DNA of 64,000 bases. Origin: Hyphomicrobium sp. (GTDB lineage: Bacteria > Pseudomonadota > Alphaproteobacteria > Rhizobiales > Hyphomicrobiaceae). Shown one piece after another: positions 56,897 to 64,000 of this stretch; position 1 is the first letter of the stretch, and the number at the start of each line of letters is the position of its first letter. The translations under genes were made by a program, and so were the position numbers. The DNA is taken from the NCBI GenBank assembly GCA_019751875.1, contig JAIEMV010000015.1, positions 1 to 64,000 on the forward strand, read 5' to 3'. The notes beneath the pieces were generated by a model. That model had not been told where the DNA came from and made no database searches. It saw nothing but the letters and a program-made list of their open reading frames with translations.

Positions 56897-57718
56897 ATGG
56901 ACATGCGGCCTGACCCTTTGATTATGATGACCACCCAGACAGCTCAAGCCACCGTTGCGGCCAAGCCGAAAATCGTTGCCCGGAACGTGAACGTCTTCTA
57001 CGGCGAGAAGCATGCCTTGAAGGATGTCTCAGTCGATATTCCTGAGCGGTCGGTGACATCGTTCATCGGGCCTTCAGGATGTGGCAAGTCGACGTTCTTG
57101 CGTTGCATCAACCGGATGAACGACACCGTTCCATCCTGCCGAGTCGAAGGCACGATCCTGATTGATGGCAAGGATATCTACGATCCGGCTCTAGATCCCG
57201 TGCAACTTCGCGCCCGCGTCGGCATGGTATTTCAAAAGCCAAACCCATTTCCGAAGTCGATCTACGACAACGTCGCTTATGGTCCGCGCATCCACGGCTT
57301 ATCGCGGTCAAAGGGGGAACTCGACCAGATCGTCGAGGCGAGCCTTCGAAAAGCGAGCCTATGGGAAGAGGTCAAGGACCGCCTCACTGACAGCGGCACC
57401 GGACTTTCCGGCGGTCAGCAGCAGCGCCTTTGCATCGCGCGCACCATCGCAATCAATCCGGAAATCATCCTGATGGACGAGCCGTGTTCGGCGCTCGATC
57501 CGATCGCAACGGCGCGTATCGAAGAACTCATGGAAGAATTGCGCCACAACTTCACGATCGTGATCGTCACACACTCGATGCAACAGGCGGCACGCGTTTC
57601 ACAGCAGACCGCTTTCTTTCATCTTGGTCACGTCGTTGAAGTGGGAGAGACGCCGCAGATCTTTACCAACCCAACCGATAAGCGCACGCAGGACTACATC
57701 ACCGGCCGCTTCGGTTAA
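56897..57718 (+). CDS. pstB: Phosphate import ATP-binding protein PstB
   Basis: ATPase of the phosphate transporter. The 273-residue protein has Walker [10 protein letters not shown] (residues 58-66), the Q-loop [15 protein letters not shown], signature [13 protein letters not shown], Walker [12 protein letters not shown] and the switch histidine in [10 protein letters not shown]. The ATG at 56897 is chosen because it excludes an overlap with pstA; the frame is open to 56822. Followed by phoU. Confidence 0.97.
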   Translation: MDMRPDPLIMMTTQTAQATVAAKPKIVARNVNVFYGEKHALKDVSVDIPERSVTSFIGPSGCGKSTFLRCINRMNDTVPSCRVEGTILIDGKDIYDPALDPVQLRARVGMVFQKPNPFPKSIYDNVAYGPRIHGLSRSKGELDQIVEASLRKASLWEEVKDRLTDSGTGLSGGQQQRLCIARTIAINPEIILMDEPCSALDPIATARIEELMEELRHNFTIVIVTHSMQQAARVSQQTAFFHLGHVVEVGETPQIFTNPTDKRTQDYITGRFG

Positions 57719-57760
57719 ACCCGATGCCACGGCAGCGCATGGCGCGAAGGGAAGCAGATC

Positions 57761-58477
57761 ATGTCGGAACACATCGTCAAATCGTACGAGCAGGAACTCG
57801 CCATTCTCGATAGCAAGATCAGCCAGATGGGCGGGCTTGCGGAACAGCTGGTCGGCGAAGCGTTCGATGCTCTCGCCAGCCACAATCCTGCGCGCGCGCG
57901 GGCGACGGTGGCGAGCGATGCCACGATCGACCTCATTCACCGGGAGCTGGAAGAGCAGGTCATTCTCATGATTGCGCGGCGGCAGCCGCTGGCGAACGAT
58001 CTGCGTCAGGTGATTTCGGTTTTGAAGGTCGCGGGCGAATTGGAGCGCGTCGGCGATCTGGCGAAGAATGTCGCGAAGCGTGCGCAGACCGTGTCCGGCG
58101 AGACGCATCCGAAGGGGCTTCTGACCGGGCTGCAGCACATGACCGATCTCGCCTCGCGGCAGTTGAAAGACGTACTGGATGCTTACGCTGCGCGCGATGC
58201 CGAAAGGGCGATCGCCGTGTGGCACCAGGACGAGAAGCTGGATGCGGTTTACAATTCGGTTTTCCGCGAACTCCTCACCTACATGATGGAAGACCCTCGC
58301 AACATCGGGCTTTGCACGCATCTGCTGTTCGTTGCCAAGAACCTGGAGCGGATCGGCGATCACACGACCAACATCGCAGAAACCGTCAACTACATGACCC
58401 GGGGCGCTCTTCCCGAAGGAGAGCGGCCCAAGGGCGACATCACGAGTACGACACTCGTGTCCGGTCCAATGCGTTAA
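57761..58477 (+). CDS. phoU: Phosphate transport regulator PhoU
   Basis: Connects PstB to PhoR and keeps the regulon off when phosphate is ample. The 238-residue all-helical protein has the two family repeats with metal-binding acidic motifs, such as ERVGDLAKNVAKRA and ERIGDHTTNIAETVNYM, and starts MSEHIVKSYEQELAILDSKI. It is 42 bases after pstB and 20 bases before phoB. Confidence 0.97.
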   Translation: MSEHIVKSYEQELAILDSKISQMGGLAEQLVGEAFDALASHNPARARATVASDATIDLIHRELEEQVILMIARRQPLANDLRQVISVLKVAGELERVGDLAKNVAKRAQTVSGETHPKGLLTGLQHMTDLASRQLKDVLDAYAARDAERAIAVWHQDEKLDAVYNSVFRELLTYMMEDPRNIGLCTHLLFVAKNLERIGDHTTNIAETVNYMTRGALPEGERPKGDITSTTLVSGPMR

Positions 58478-58497
58478 GAGAGCGAGTGTAAAAAGGC

Positions 58498-59187
58498 ATG
58501 CCCGCCAAAGTGCTCATCGTCGAAGACGAGGACTCGCTCGTCACGCTGCTCAGCTACAATCTTCAGTCGGAAGGCTACACAGTCGTTCATACGCCGTCGG
58601 GAACCGACGCGGTGATGATGATGCAGGAGGAACGACCCGACATCGTGATCCTCGATTGGATGCTTCCTGGCCTCGCCGGCATCGAGATCTGCAGGCAAAT
58701 ACGCGCCCGGCCCGATACGAAGGGTCTACCCGTCATCATGCTGACGGCGCGAGGCGAAGAGGGCGACCGTATTCGCGGCCTGCAGACGGGTGCCGATGAT
58801 TATGTCGTGAAGCCGTTTTCGGTCTCCGAACTCGTGGCGCGGGTGAAAGCGCTTCTGCGGCGGGCCTCGCCCGAGCGCATTGCGGACATTCTGGAAGGCA
58901 ACGGCATCAAGCTCGACCGGGTGGCGCATCGCGTGACCCGTTTCGGACGTGAGGTCAACGTTGGGCCGACCGAATATCGCCTGCTCGAGCAGTTCATGGA
59001 AAACATCGGGCGGGTGCTGAGCCGCTCACAATTGCTCGACGGTACTTGGGGGCGGGACTCCGAGGTCGATGAGCGGACCGTGGACGTGCATGTCGGCCGG
59101 CTTCGCAAAGCGATCGTGCGTGGCGCGGAAACGGATCCGATCAGAACCGTGCGCGGAGCGGGGTACGTGTTCGACGATACCGTTTAG
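58498..59187 (+). CDS. phoB: Phosphate regulon response regulator PhoB
   Basis: Transcription factor phosphorylated by PhoR. The 229-residue protein has a receiver domain with the acidic pocket EDED and the phosphoacceptor Asp53 in IVILDWMLPG, Thr and Lys in LTARGEE and VKPFS, then a winged-helix DNA-binding domain ending VDVHVGRLRKAI...RTVRGAGYVFDD. Its stop overlaps the 3' end of the TetR gene by four bases. Confidence 0.97.
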   Translation: MPAKVLIVEDEDSLVTLLSYNLQSEGYTVVHTPSGTDAVMMMQEERPDIVILDWMLPGLAGIEICRQIRARPDTKGLPVIMLTARGEEGDRIRGLQTGADDYVVKPFSVSELVARVKALLRRASPERIADILEGNGIKLDRVAHRVTRFGREVNVGPTEYRLLEQFMENIGRVLSRSQLLDGTWGRDSEVDERTVDVHVGRLRKAIVRGAETDPIRTVRGAGYVFDDTV

Positions 59188-59852
59188 GCGGCGCGACCGC
59201 TCTTTATCGGGCGTTTGGCGGGAATGCCGGCAATGAAGGCTCCGACGGCGTCATCGAAAGCCTGATCGCTATCGAGCGCACGGAAGGCTGGAAGCAGTGC
59301 CGCCGTGGCCGGGAAAGATTCAGCTCCGAGAGCCACCATCTCTTCTTCTTCCGGGCCTTCGAGCGGTTTCAGCAGACCCTCGATCTCCGCGAGAGCAAAT
59401 CCGAGAACGAACGCATAGAACGACAGGCCAAGGCCAGCGGCACGTTCAGGCGAAAGCCCCGCATCGAGCAGAGCGCGATAGACGATTTCGCTGGAGAGAT
59501 GATCGGCCATGCCCGTGGCGTGGAAGCGGAAATGGAGGTGGAACAGGCGCGGATGGCGATGCGCCAACTGCCGATAAGCCACCGCGACGTTCTTCAAGTC
59601 GGTCTGCCATTTGCCGGAGGGCGGCGGCAGTTCAATTGAGCCCAAAGCACGATCGGCGATCTGGCGAAGCAACTCCTCTTTCGATTGGAAGTGATGCAGC
59701 ACCGTCATCGGGTCGATCCCCATGACGGCGCCGACTTTGCGCACGGAGAACCCCTCCTCGCCCGCGTCGTTGAGCAATGCGAAGGCAGCATCCAGAATCG
59801 CAGACCGATCCAGGCCGAGGGGTGTGCGAGAGCGGGGTTTGGCTTTTTTCAC
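59184..59852 (-). CDS. TetR/AcrR-family transcriptional regulator
   Basis: A 222-residue repressor with an N-terminal helix-turn-helix (RSAILDAAFALLNDAGEEGFSVRKVGAVMGIDPMTVLHHFQSKEELL, residues about 15-60) and a helical ligand-binding C-terminus of the TetR_C class. The start is just ahead of a basic MKKAKPRSRT segment. It is divergent from the putrescine operon, and a palindrome 18 bases upstream of its start is a likely own-operator, so it may control both directions. Ligand not known; a polyamine or related compound is a guess. Confidence 0.87.
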   Translation of the reverse strand: MKKAKPRSRTPLGLDRSAILDAAFALLNDAGEEGFSVRKVGAVMGIDPMTVLHHFQSKEELLRQIADRALGSIELPPPSGKWQTDLKNVAVAYRQLAHRHPRLFHLHFRFHATGMADHLSSEIVYRALLDAGLSPERAAGLGLSFYAFVLGFALAEIEGLLKPLEGPEEEEMVALGAESFPATAALLPAFRALDSDQAFDDAVGAFIAGIPAKRPIKSGRAA

Positions 59853-59861
59853 GGTATGGAC

Positions 59862-59889
59862 TTGACACTTCTACGGCGTAGATCATAAC
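59862..59889 (+). promoter_or_regulatory. Promoter-like sequence with TetR-type palindrome
   Basis: TTGACA at 59862-59867 and CATAAC at 59884-59889 with a 16-base spacer form a plausible sigma-70 promoter pointing toward the putrescine operon. Inside the spacer lies the inverted repeat TCTAC-GGC-GTAGA (59870-59882). A repressor there would block polymerase directly. The neighbouring TetR-family gene is the obvious candidate to bind it. Confidence 0.55.
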
Positions 59890-60034
59890 GTGTGAGCTAT
59901 CGCGAGGGTTTTGTAAAGACCTTCGGGCCAACGCGGCGACCGGCGATAGAGCCTGCGTGGATGCGCCCAGTGCGAAGCGTTGGTTGGAACTGCGCGAACG
60001 TTCGCGCTGCGATTGAGGGAGGAGCGAGATCGTC

Positions 60035-60157
60035 ATGACGCGCACGCATCATTCCCCCGCCCTCATCAACATCGATGACCGCCGCACACAGAAGAACGAA
60101 CTTCTGCGACTTTGCGCGCGCGTCGGCTTTACGCCCCCGGGAGCCCTCCAGCCTTGA
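60035..60157 (+). CDS. Possible 40-residue protein upstream of the putrescine operon
   Basis: ATG at 60035 opens a frame of 40 codons ending TGA at 60155-60157. The peptide is MTRTHHSPALINIDD followed by a basic helical part and ends TPPGALQP. A strong purine-rich site, GAGGGAGGAG, lies about ten bases before the ATG. It is downstream of the palindromic promoter and upstream of the aminotransferase gene, 50 bases away. It could be a leader peptide or a real small protein. No homologue is recognised. Confidence 0.35.
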   Translation: MTRTHHSPALINIDDRRTQKNELLRLCARVGFTPPGALQP

Positions 60158-60207
60158 TCTAGAGTGGTCCCACGGGGGATCGTGCCTTAGCTGGAGAAGA
60201 AACCCAC

Positions 60208-61590
60208 ATGTCGAACAAGTACTCTACGGCTCAGATGAAGGAGCTGGATGCGAAACATCATCTGCATCCGTTCAGCAATCACAAGTCGCTGAGAGCGGCC
60301 GGCTCGCGCGTCATCGTGGGTGGTGAAGGTGCGCACTTCATCGATAGCGAAGGAAAGCGCGTGCTCGACGGCATGTCGGGGTTATGGACGACGAACATCG
60401 GATATGGCCGCGAGGAACTGGCCAAGGCGGCTTACGATCAAATTGTGGAGCTGCCTTACTACAACACGTTCTTTCAGACGACACATCCGCGCGTGGTCGA
60501 GCTCTCGCAGAAGCTTTCGGAGATTGCGCCGGCAAATATCAAGCAGGTTTTCTACGGGTCGTCGGGTTCGGAATCGAACGACACGGCCGTCCGCATGATC
60601 CGGCATTACTGGGTCATCAAAGGAGAGCCGAAGCGGCGTATCATTATCAGCCGCCGCAACGCCTATCACGGCTCGACGATCACGGCGGCCTCGATGGGCG
60701 GCATGTCGCTCATGCATGCGCAGCTCTATCCGCCGTACGAAGGGTTCCGCCATGTGATGGAGCCCTACTGGTACGGCAACGCCGAAGAGGGCGAGACGCC
60801 GGAAGCGTTCGGCTTGCGCGCAGCCCAGGCCATCGAGGATGAGATCCTCGCAGTCGGTCCAGAGAATGTCGCGGCCTTCGTCGGCGAGCCGGTGATGGGG
60901 GCTGGCGGATTGAAGATCCCGCCGTCCACCTACTGGCCGGCGGTGCAGAAGATCGTCGACAAGTACGGCATTCTGTTCCTGCACGACGAAGTCATCACCG
61001 GCTTCGGACGCACGGGCAAGTGGTTCGGCACCGAATACTACGGCACCAAGCCCGATCTTGTGACGTTCGCGAAGGCAGCCACGTCGGGTTACATTCCGCT
61101 GTCGGGACTGCTCGTCGGGGATCGCGTGGCCAATGCGTTCGCCGAACACGATGACGAATTCTATCATGGGTACACCTACGCCGGTCATCCGGTCGCGTGT
61201 GCGGTTGCCTTGAAGAACATCGAGATCATGCAGCGCGAGCGGCTGGTGGAGATGGTCAACGAGTTCACCGGGCCGGCGCTGGCTCGGATGCTGGGCAAGT
61301 TCAAAGATCATCCGCTCGTCGGGGAAGTCCGCTCGATCGGCCTGCTCGGCGCAATTGAATTGGTGGCGGATAAGCGCACGCGCCGACGGTTCGACGATCA
61401 GGGCCGCGTCGGCACCATCTGCCGCAACCACTTCGCGGGCGAGGGTTTCATCATGCGCGCCATCGGCGACACGATGGTCACTGCACCGCCCCTGATCTTC
61501 ACGCAGTCGCATTTCGATGAAGCCGAAGGCGTCATTGCCAAGGTGCTCGACCTGACGCTCAACGACGTCGCCGGAGAACTCGCAGCATGA
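60208..61590 (+). CDS. Class III aminotransferase, probable putrescine-pyruvate type
   Basis: PLP-dependent transaminase of 460 residues, likely converting putrescine or a related diamine to the aldehyde. Family features are KQVFYGSSGSESNDTAVRMIRHYW, SRRNAYHGST, FLHDEVITGFGRTGKWFG with the PLP-contact aspartate, and the lysine in VTFAKAATSGYIPLSG. The N-terminus (ELDAKHHLHPFSNHKSL) is typical of SpuC-like enzymes. Ribosome site GGAGAAG precedes the ATG. Its stop overlaps the next gene by four bases, starting a polyamine operon. Confidence 0.9.
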   Translation: MSNKYSTAQMKELDAKHHLHPFSNHKSLRAAGSRVIVGGEGAHFIDSEGKRVLDGMSGLWTTNIGYGREELAKAAYDQIVELPYYNTFFQTTHPRVVELSQKLSEIAPANIKQVFYGSSGSESNDTAVRMIRHYWVIKGEPKRRIIISRRNAYHGSTITAASMGGMSLMHAQLYPPYEGFRHVMEPYWYGNAEEGETPEAFGLRAAQAIEDEILAVGPENVAAFVGEPVMGAGGLKIPPSTYWPAVQKIVDKYGILFLHDEVITGFGRTGKWFGTEYYGTKPDLVTFAKAATSGYIPLSGLLVGDRVANAFAEHDDEFYHGYTYAGHPVACAVALKNIEIMQRERLVEMVNEFTGPALARMLGKFKDHPLVGEVRSIGLLGAIELVADKRTRRRFDDQGRVGTICRNHFAGEGFIMRAIGDTMVTAPPLIFTQSHFDEAEGVIAKVLDLTLNDVAGELAA

Positions 61591-62324
61591 GCCGGCCGAT
61601 TGTCGTCATTCCCTGCTGCACCAAGACGATCGAGGGCTACACCTTCGATGCGGTCAGCCGCAAGTATTCGGCTGCTGTGGCCGAGGTCGCGGAGTGCCAG
61701 CCGCTCCTCATTCCGCTGGATGTCGCGCTCGTCGACATCGGTGCCGTGCTCGATGTGGCAGACGGAATTCTGTTTTCTGGAAGCCCATCGAACGTGTCGC
61801 CGCATCACTACAGCGAGGAAGACCCGGTGATGCCGGATGCGCTCGATCCCGCGCGCGATGCCGTGACTTTGCCGCTCATTCGGACGGCCGTTGAGCGCAA
61901 AATTCCGATGCTGGCCATCTGCCGAGGCTTCCAGGAACTGAATGTCGCGCTCGGCGGCACGCTGCATCAGGCCGTGCACGCGCAGGACGGCAAACGAGAT
62001 CATCGCGAGCGAAAAGAAGTGTCGCTGGAGGAGCGGTGGGGGCCTGTGCACTCGCTCAATCTCACTGGCAAACTGCGCGAGTGGATCGGCGAGGATGAGA
62101 TCCTGGTCAATTCGCTGCACGGTCAAGGGCTGAAGGACCTCTCGCCGCGTCTCACGCCGGAAGCCTTCGCCGAGGATGGTCTCGTTGAGGCCGTCCGCGG
62201 ACCCGATGAGCATCCTTTTTGCCTCGGCGTCCAGTGGCATCCCGAGTGGCGCGCCCGTGAAAACCCCATATCCGTTAAGCTGTTCCGCCGGTTTGGCAGC
62301 GCAGCAGGAGCCAAGCTGTCATGA
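61587..62324 (+). CDS. puuD: Gamma-glutamyl-gamma-aminobutyrate hydrolase PuuD
   Basis: Class I glutamine amidotransferase-like hydrolase of 245 residues, releasing GABA from its gamma-glutamyl form in the gamma-glutamylated putrescine route. The nucleophile cysteine is in MLAICRGFQELNVALGG, and the His-Glu pair is in VQWHPEW. Start overlaps the aminotransferase stop by four bases and its stop overlaps puuA by four, so the three are tightly coupled. Confidence 0.91.
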   Translation: MSRPIVVIPCCTKTIEGYTFDAVSRKYSAAVAEVAECQPLLIPLDVALVDIGAVLDVADGILFSGSPSNVSPHHYSEEDPVMPDALDPARDAVTLPLIRTAVERKIPMLAICRGFQELNVALGGTLHQAVHAQDGKRDHRERKEVSLEERWGPVHSLNLTGKLREWIGEDEILVNSLHGQGLKDLSPRLTPEAFAEDGLVEAVRGPDEHPFCLGVQWHPEWRARENPISVKLFRRFGSAAGAKLS

Positions 62325-63673
62325 CCGAAACGTATCTCACCTCCGAGCAGGCGAAGGATTTCCTTGCCAGGTATCCTACCGTGCAGTGGATCGACATCTT
62401 CATGCACGACCTCAATGGCATTCCGCGCGGCAAGCGGATCCGGTCGCGCGATCTGCTGGCTTTCGCGGACAAGGGCTTCATGGTGCCTTCGACGTGCTAC
62501 ATCATGGACATGCGCGGCTCGTGCGTCGAGGAAACGGGGCGCCTGTGGGAGACAGGCGATCCGGATCTGCAGTTCCGCATTCTCTCCGAGACGCTCGTGC
62601 CTGTCGCCGTCGAGGGCACGACGCATGCGCAAGCGGTGATGGTACCGATCGAGGATGACGGCGGGCTCGATCCGCGACGCATTCTGCAGCGCCAATCCGC
62701 AGTATTGGCGAAGATGGGCTTCCATCCCGTGACAGCGGTCGAGCTGGAGTTCTATGTCAGTTCGGTTTCCAGCAACGGCGTGTTCGAACTGAAGACCCCG
62801 TGTGGGCTCGTCGACAATCCGGACTGGCAGCAGCTCTATCAGTTCGAGGAATTGGACTGCGTTGGTCCGTTCATCGACGATATCTACAAAATTGCGGAAG
62901 CCCAGGGTCTGCCCGTCGATGCTGTCTTGCAGGAAGCGGGACCGGGGCAGTTCGAGATCAATCTGAAGCACAAGAAGGATGCCGCCAGCGCGGCGTTGGA
63001 TGGACTTCTGTTGAAGCGCGCGGTCAAGGCCGCGGCTCGCGCACACAAGATGGAAGCCACGTTCATGGCGAAGCCCCACCATGACTGGTCGGGCTCGGGC
63101 ATGCATATTCACGTGTCGCTCCTGGACAAGGACGGAAAGAACGTCTTTGCGGGCGATCCGATTTCGCCGCTGTTTCGCAATGCACTGGGTGGCCTTCGCG
63201 AAACGATGGGCGACTTCATGGCCATCTGGGCGCAATCAGCGAATGCTTACCGGCGGTATCAGCCGAAGTCGTATGTGCCCATGGCGGCGCACTGGGGATT
63301 TAATAATCGCACGGCATCGCTGCGCGTTTTGAATTCCTCGCCCAATGCGACGCGCGTTGAACACCGGATCGCCGGTGCGGACGCCAACCCCTATCTCGTG
63401 CTGGCCGCCGTCCTGGGGGGTATCTATCACGGCATCGTCAATAAGCTCGATCCCGGGCCGGCCGCAGAGGGCAACTGCGACGGATCGAATGCGCCGAAGG
63501 TGCCGACCGCGTGGATCAATGCGATTGCGCAGTTCCGGGACTCGTCGGCCGCGACCGAAACTTTCGGCGCGATTTTCCAGAAGACCTTCGCCGAGATGAA
63601 AGAGACCGAGCGGCGCGATTTCGAGCGTGTCGTGACGGCGCTCGATCATCAGTGGTATGCTCGCGTCGCGTGA
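62321..63673 (+). CDS. puuA: Glutamine synthetase-like gamma-glutamylputrescine synthetase
   Basis: A 450-residue member of the glutamine synthetase superfamily, ATP-dependent ligation of glutamate to an amine. Seen are AVELEFYVSS for the metal-binding glutamate, EAGPGQFEINLKHK, MAKPHHDWSGSGMHIHVSL and NRTASLRVL. Together with puuD and an aldehyde dehydrogenase the substrate is most likely putrescine; the same family also makes gamma-glutamylmethylamide in methylotrophs, so another amine cannot be excluded. The next gene starts 12 bases after its stop. Confidence 0.9.
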   Translation: MTETYLTSEQAKDFLARYPTVQWIDIFMHDLNGIPRGKRIRSRDLLAFADKGFMVPSTCYIMDMRGSCVEETGRLWETGDPDLQFRILSETLVPVAVEGTTHAQAVMVPIEDDGGLDPRRILQRQSAVLAKMGFHPVTAVELEFYVSSVSSNGVFELKTPCGLVDNPDWQQLYQFEELDCVGPFIDDIYKIAEAQGLPVDAVLQEAGPGQFEINLKHKKDAASAALDGLLLKRAVKAAARAHKMEATFMAKPHHDWSGSGMHIHVSLLDKDGKNVFAGDPISPLFRNALGGLRETMGDFMAIWAQSANAYRRYQPKSYVPMAAHWGFNNRTASLRVLNSSPNATRVEHRIAGADANPYLVLAAVLGGIYHGIVNKLDPGPAAEGNCDGSNAPKVPTAWINAIAQFRDSSAATETFGAIFQKTFAEMKETERRDFERVVTALDHQWYARVA

Positions 63674-63685
63674 GGATGGATTGAT

Positions 63686-64000
63686 ATGACGTCGCTCGCT
63701 CACTTCGAGACGCTCGCTGGTCGAATTGCGATTCCCGCTCACGCGGTGATCGACGGCAAGGTCGTGCCGGCGCTGTCGGGCAAAACGTTTGCCAACGTCA
63801 GCCCGCGCAACGGAAGCGTCATCAACCAGGTGGCGGAAGCGGACGCGGCGGATATCGACGTTGCGGTGGCGGCTGCGCGCCGGTCGTTCGAGGAGGGCAC
63901 ATGGCGGCGAATGCACTACCGCCAGAAAAAGGCGATTCTGTTCCGCTTTGCCGAACTCATGGAGCGGGATGCCGAACAACTGGCGCTTTTGGAAAGCCTC
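63686..64000 (+). CDS. puuC: Aldehyde dehydrogenase, N-terminal part (PuuC-like)
   Basis: 105 codons are present before the window ends, starting at the ATG at 63686. Recognisable N-terminal segments are VIDGKVVPALSGKTFANVSPRNGSVINQVAEADAADIDVAVAAARRSFEEGTW and MHYRQKKAILFRFAELMERDAEQLALLESL (given in part). This matches NAD-dependent aldehyde dehydrogenases of the PuuC/PuuB-linked group that oxidise gamma-glutamyl-aminobutyraldehyde or aminobutyraldehyde. Catalytic Cys and Glu are beyond the window, so identity rests on N-terminal pattern and operon context. Confidence 0.85.
   Translation, partial: MTSLAHFETLAGRIAIPAHAVIDGKVVPALSGKTFANVSPRNGSVINQVAEADAADIDVAVAAARRSFEEGTWRRMHYRQKKAILFRFAELMERDAEQLALLESL

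Noticed and set aside
60382-61512. A 376-codon minus-strand frame opposite the aminotransferase
   Set aside because: Shadow in a high-GC gene; the plus-strand gene has intact catalytic motifs.

Overview
The window is a chromosomal segment of a GC-rich Gram-negative bacterium, most likely an alphaproteobacterium of the Hyphomicrobiales (possibly Hyphomicrobium-like). Reasons: a porin with a cysteine-pair coiled-coil N-terminus, Tat-exported OpgG/D, the YcjX/YcjF pair, PstA with a large periplasmic insertion, a Sox carrier pair with flavocytochrome c sulfide dehydrogenase, and the trpE-trpG-trpD-trpC-moaC-moeA order. There is no rRNA, CRISPR array, insertion sequence or prophage. Genus assignment is inference only.

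Layout. 1-144: start of a porin gene on the minus strand. 901-4469: opgG/D-opgH for osmoregulated periplasmic glucans, convergent with ycjF/ycjX (4479-6982). 7077-9121: a possible 32-residue membrane peptide, epmA, and divergent efp (the enzyme and its target, with Lys34 present), closed by a strong terminator. 9122-12778: TPR-like protein, GreA/B factor, YjbQ, an exported HAD phosphatase and a host-attachment-family protein. 13004-14967: a tight NTF2-like / GNAT / nitrilase cassette of unknown pathway. 14977-17725: SIMPL protein, a CAU-anticodon tRNA (probably tRNA-Ile2), an MsbA-like ABC exporter. 18081-22012: unknown membrane protein, then gmd, fcl and an ELM1-like gene for GDP-fucose related surface sugars. 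22028-24120: acp-fabF pair plus a cyclophilin-like protein. 24611-31417: fadD, PilZ protein, pyrG, lipoprotein, secG, secreted protein, tpiA.

31588-40464 is a long plus-strand run: PpiD-like chaperone, trpE, sixA-like phosphatase, trpG, trpD, an exported unknown, trpC, moaC, moeA. It meets cfa, which is followed on the minus strand by a beta-oxidation set (thiolase, FadJ-type multifunctional enzyme, large FadE). 47920-51122 holds a small sulfur-oxidation group: a flavocytochrome c flavoprotein and a SoxS-like thioredoxin on one strand, soxY and soxZ on the other, then a dual CDGSH protein. 51138-59187 is a complete phosphate regulon, phoR-pstS-pstC-pstA-pstB-phoU-phoB, with a stem-loop after pstS that could account for more PstS than permease.

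59184-64000: a TetR repressor with a palindrome in a promoter-like sequence upstream, a possible 40-residue protein, and a putrescine catabolic operon (aminotransferase, gamma-glutamyl-GABA hydrolase, gamma-glutamylputrescine synthetase, aldehyde dehydrogenase) cut by the window end. Most of the window is core metabolism. The parts least explained by known pathways are the NTF2/GNAT/nitrilase cassette, the acp-fabF pair, the gmd-fcl-ELM1 block, and the two peptides too small for routine gene calling.
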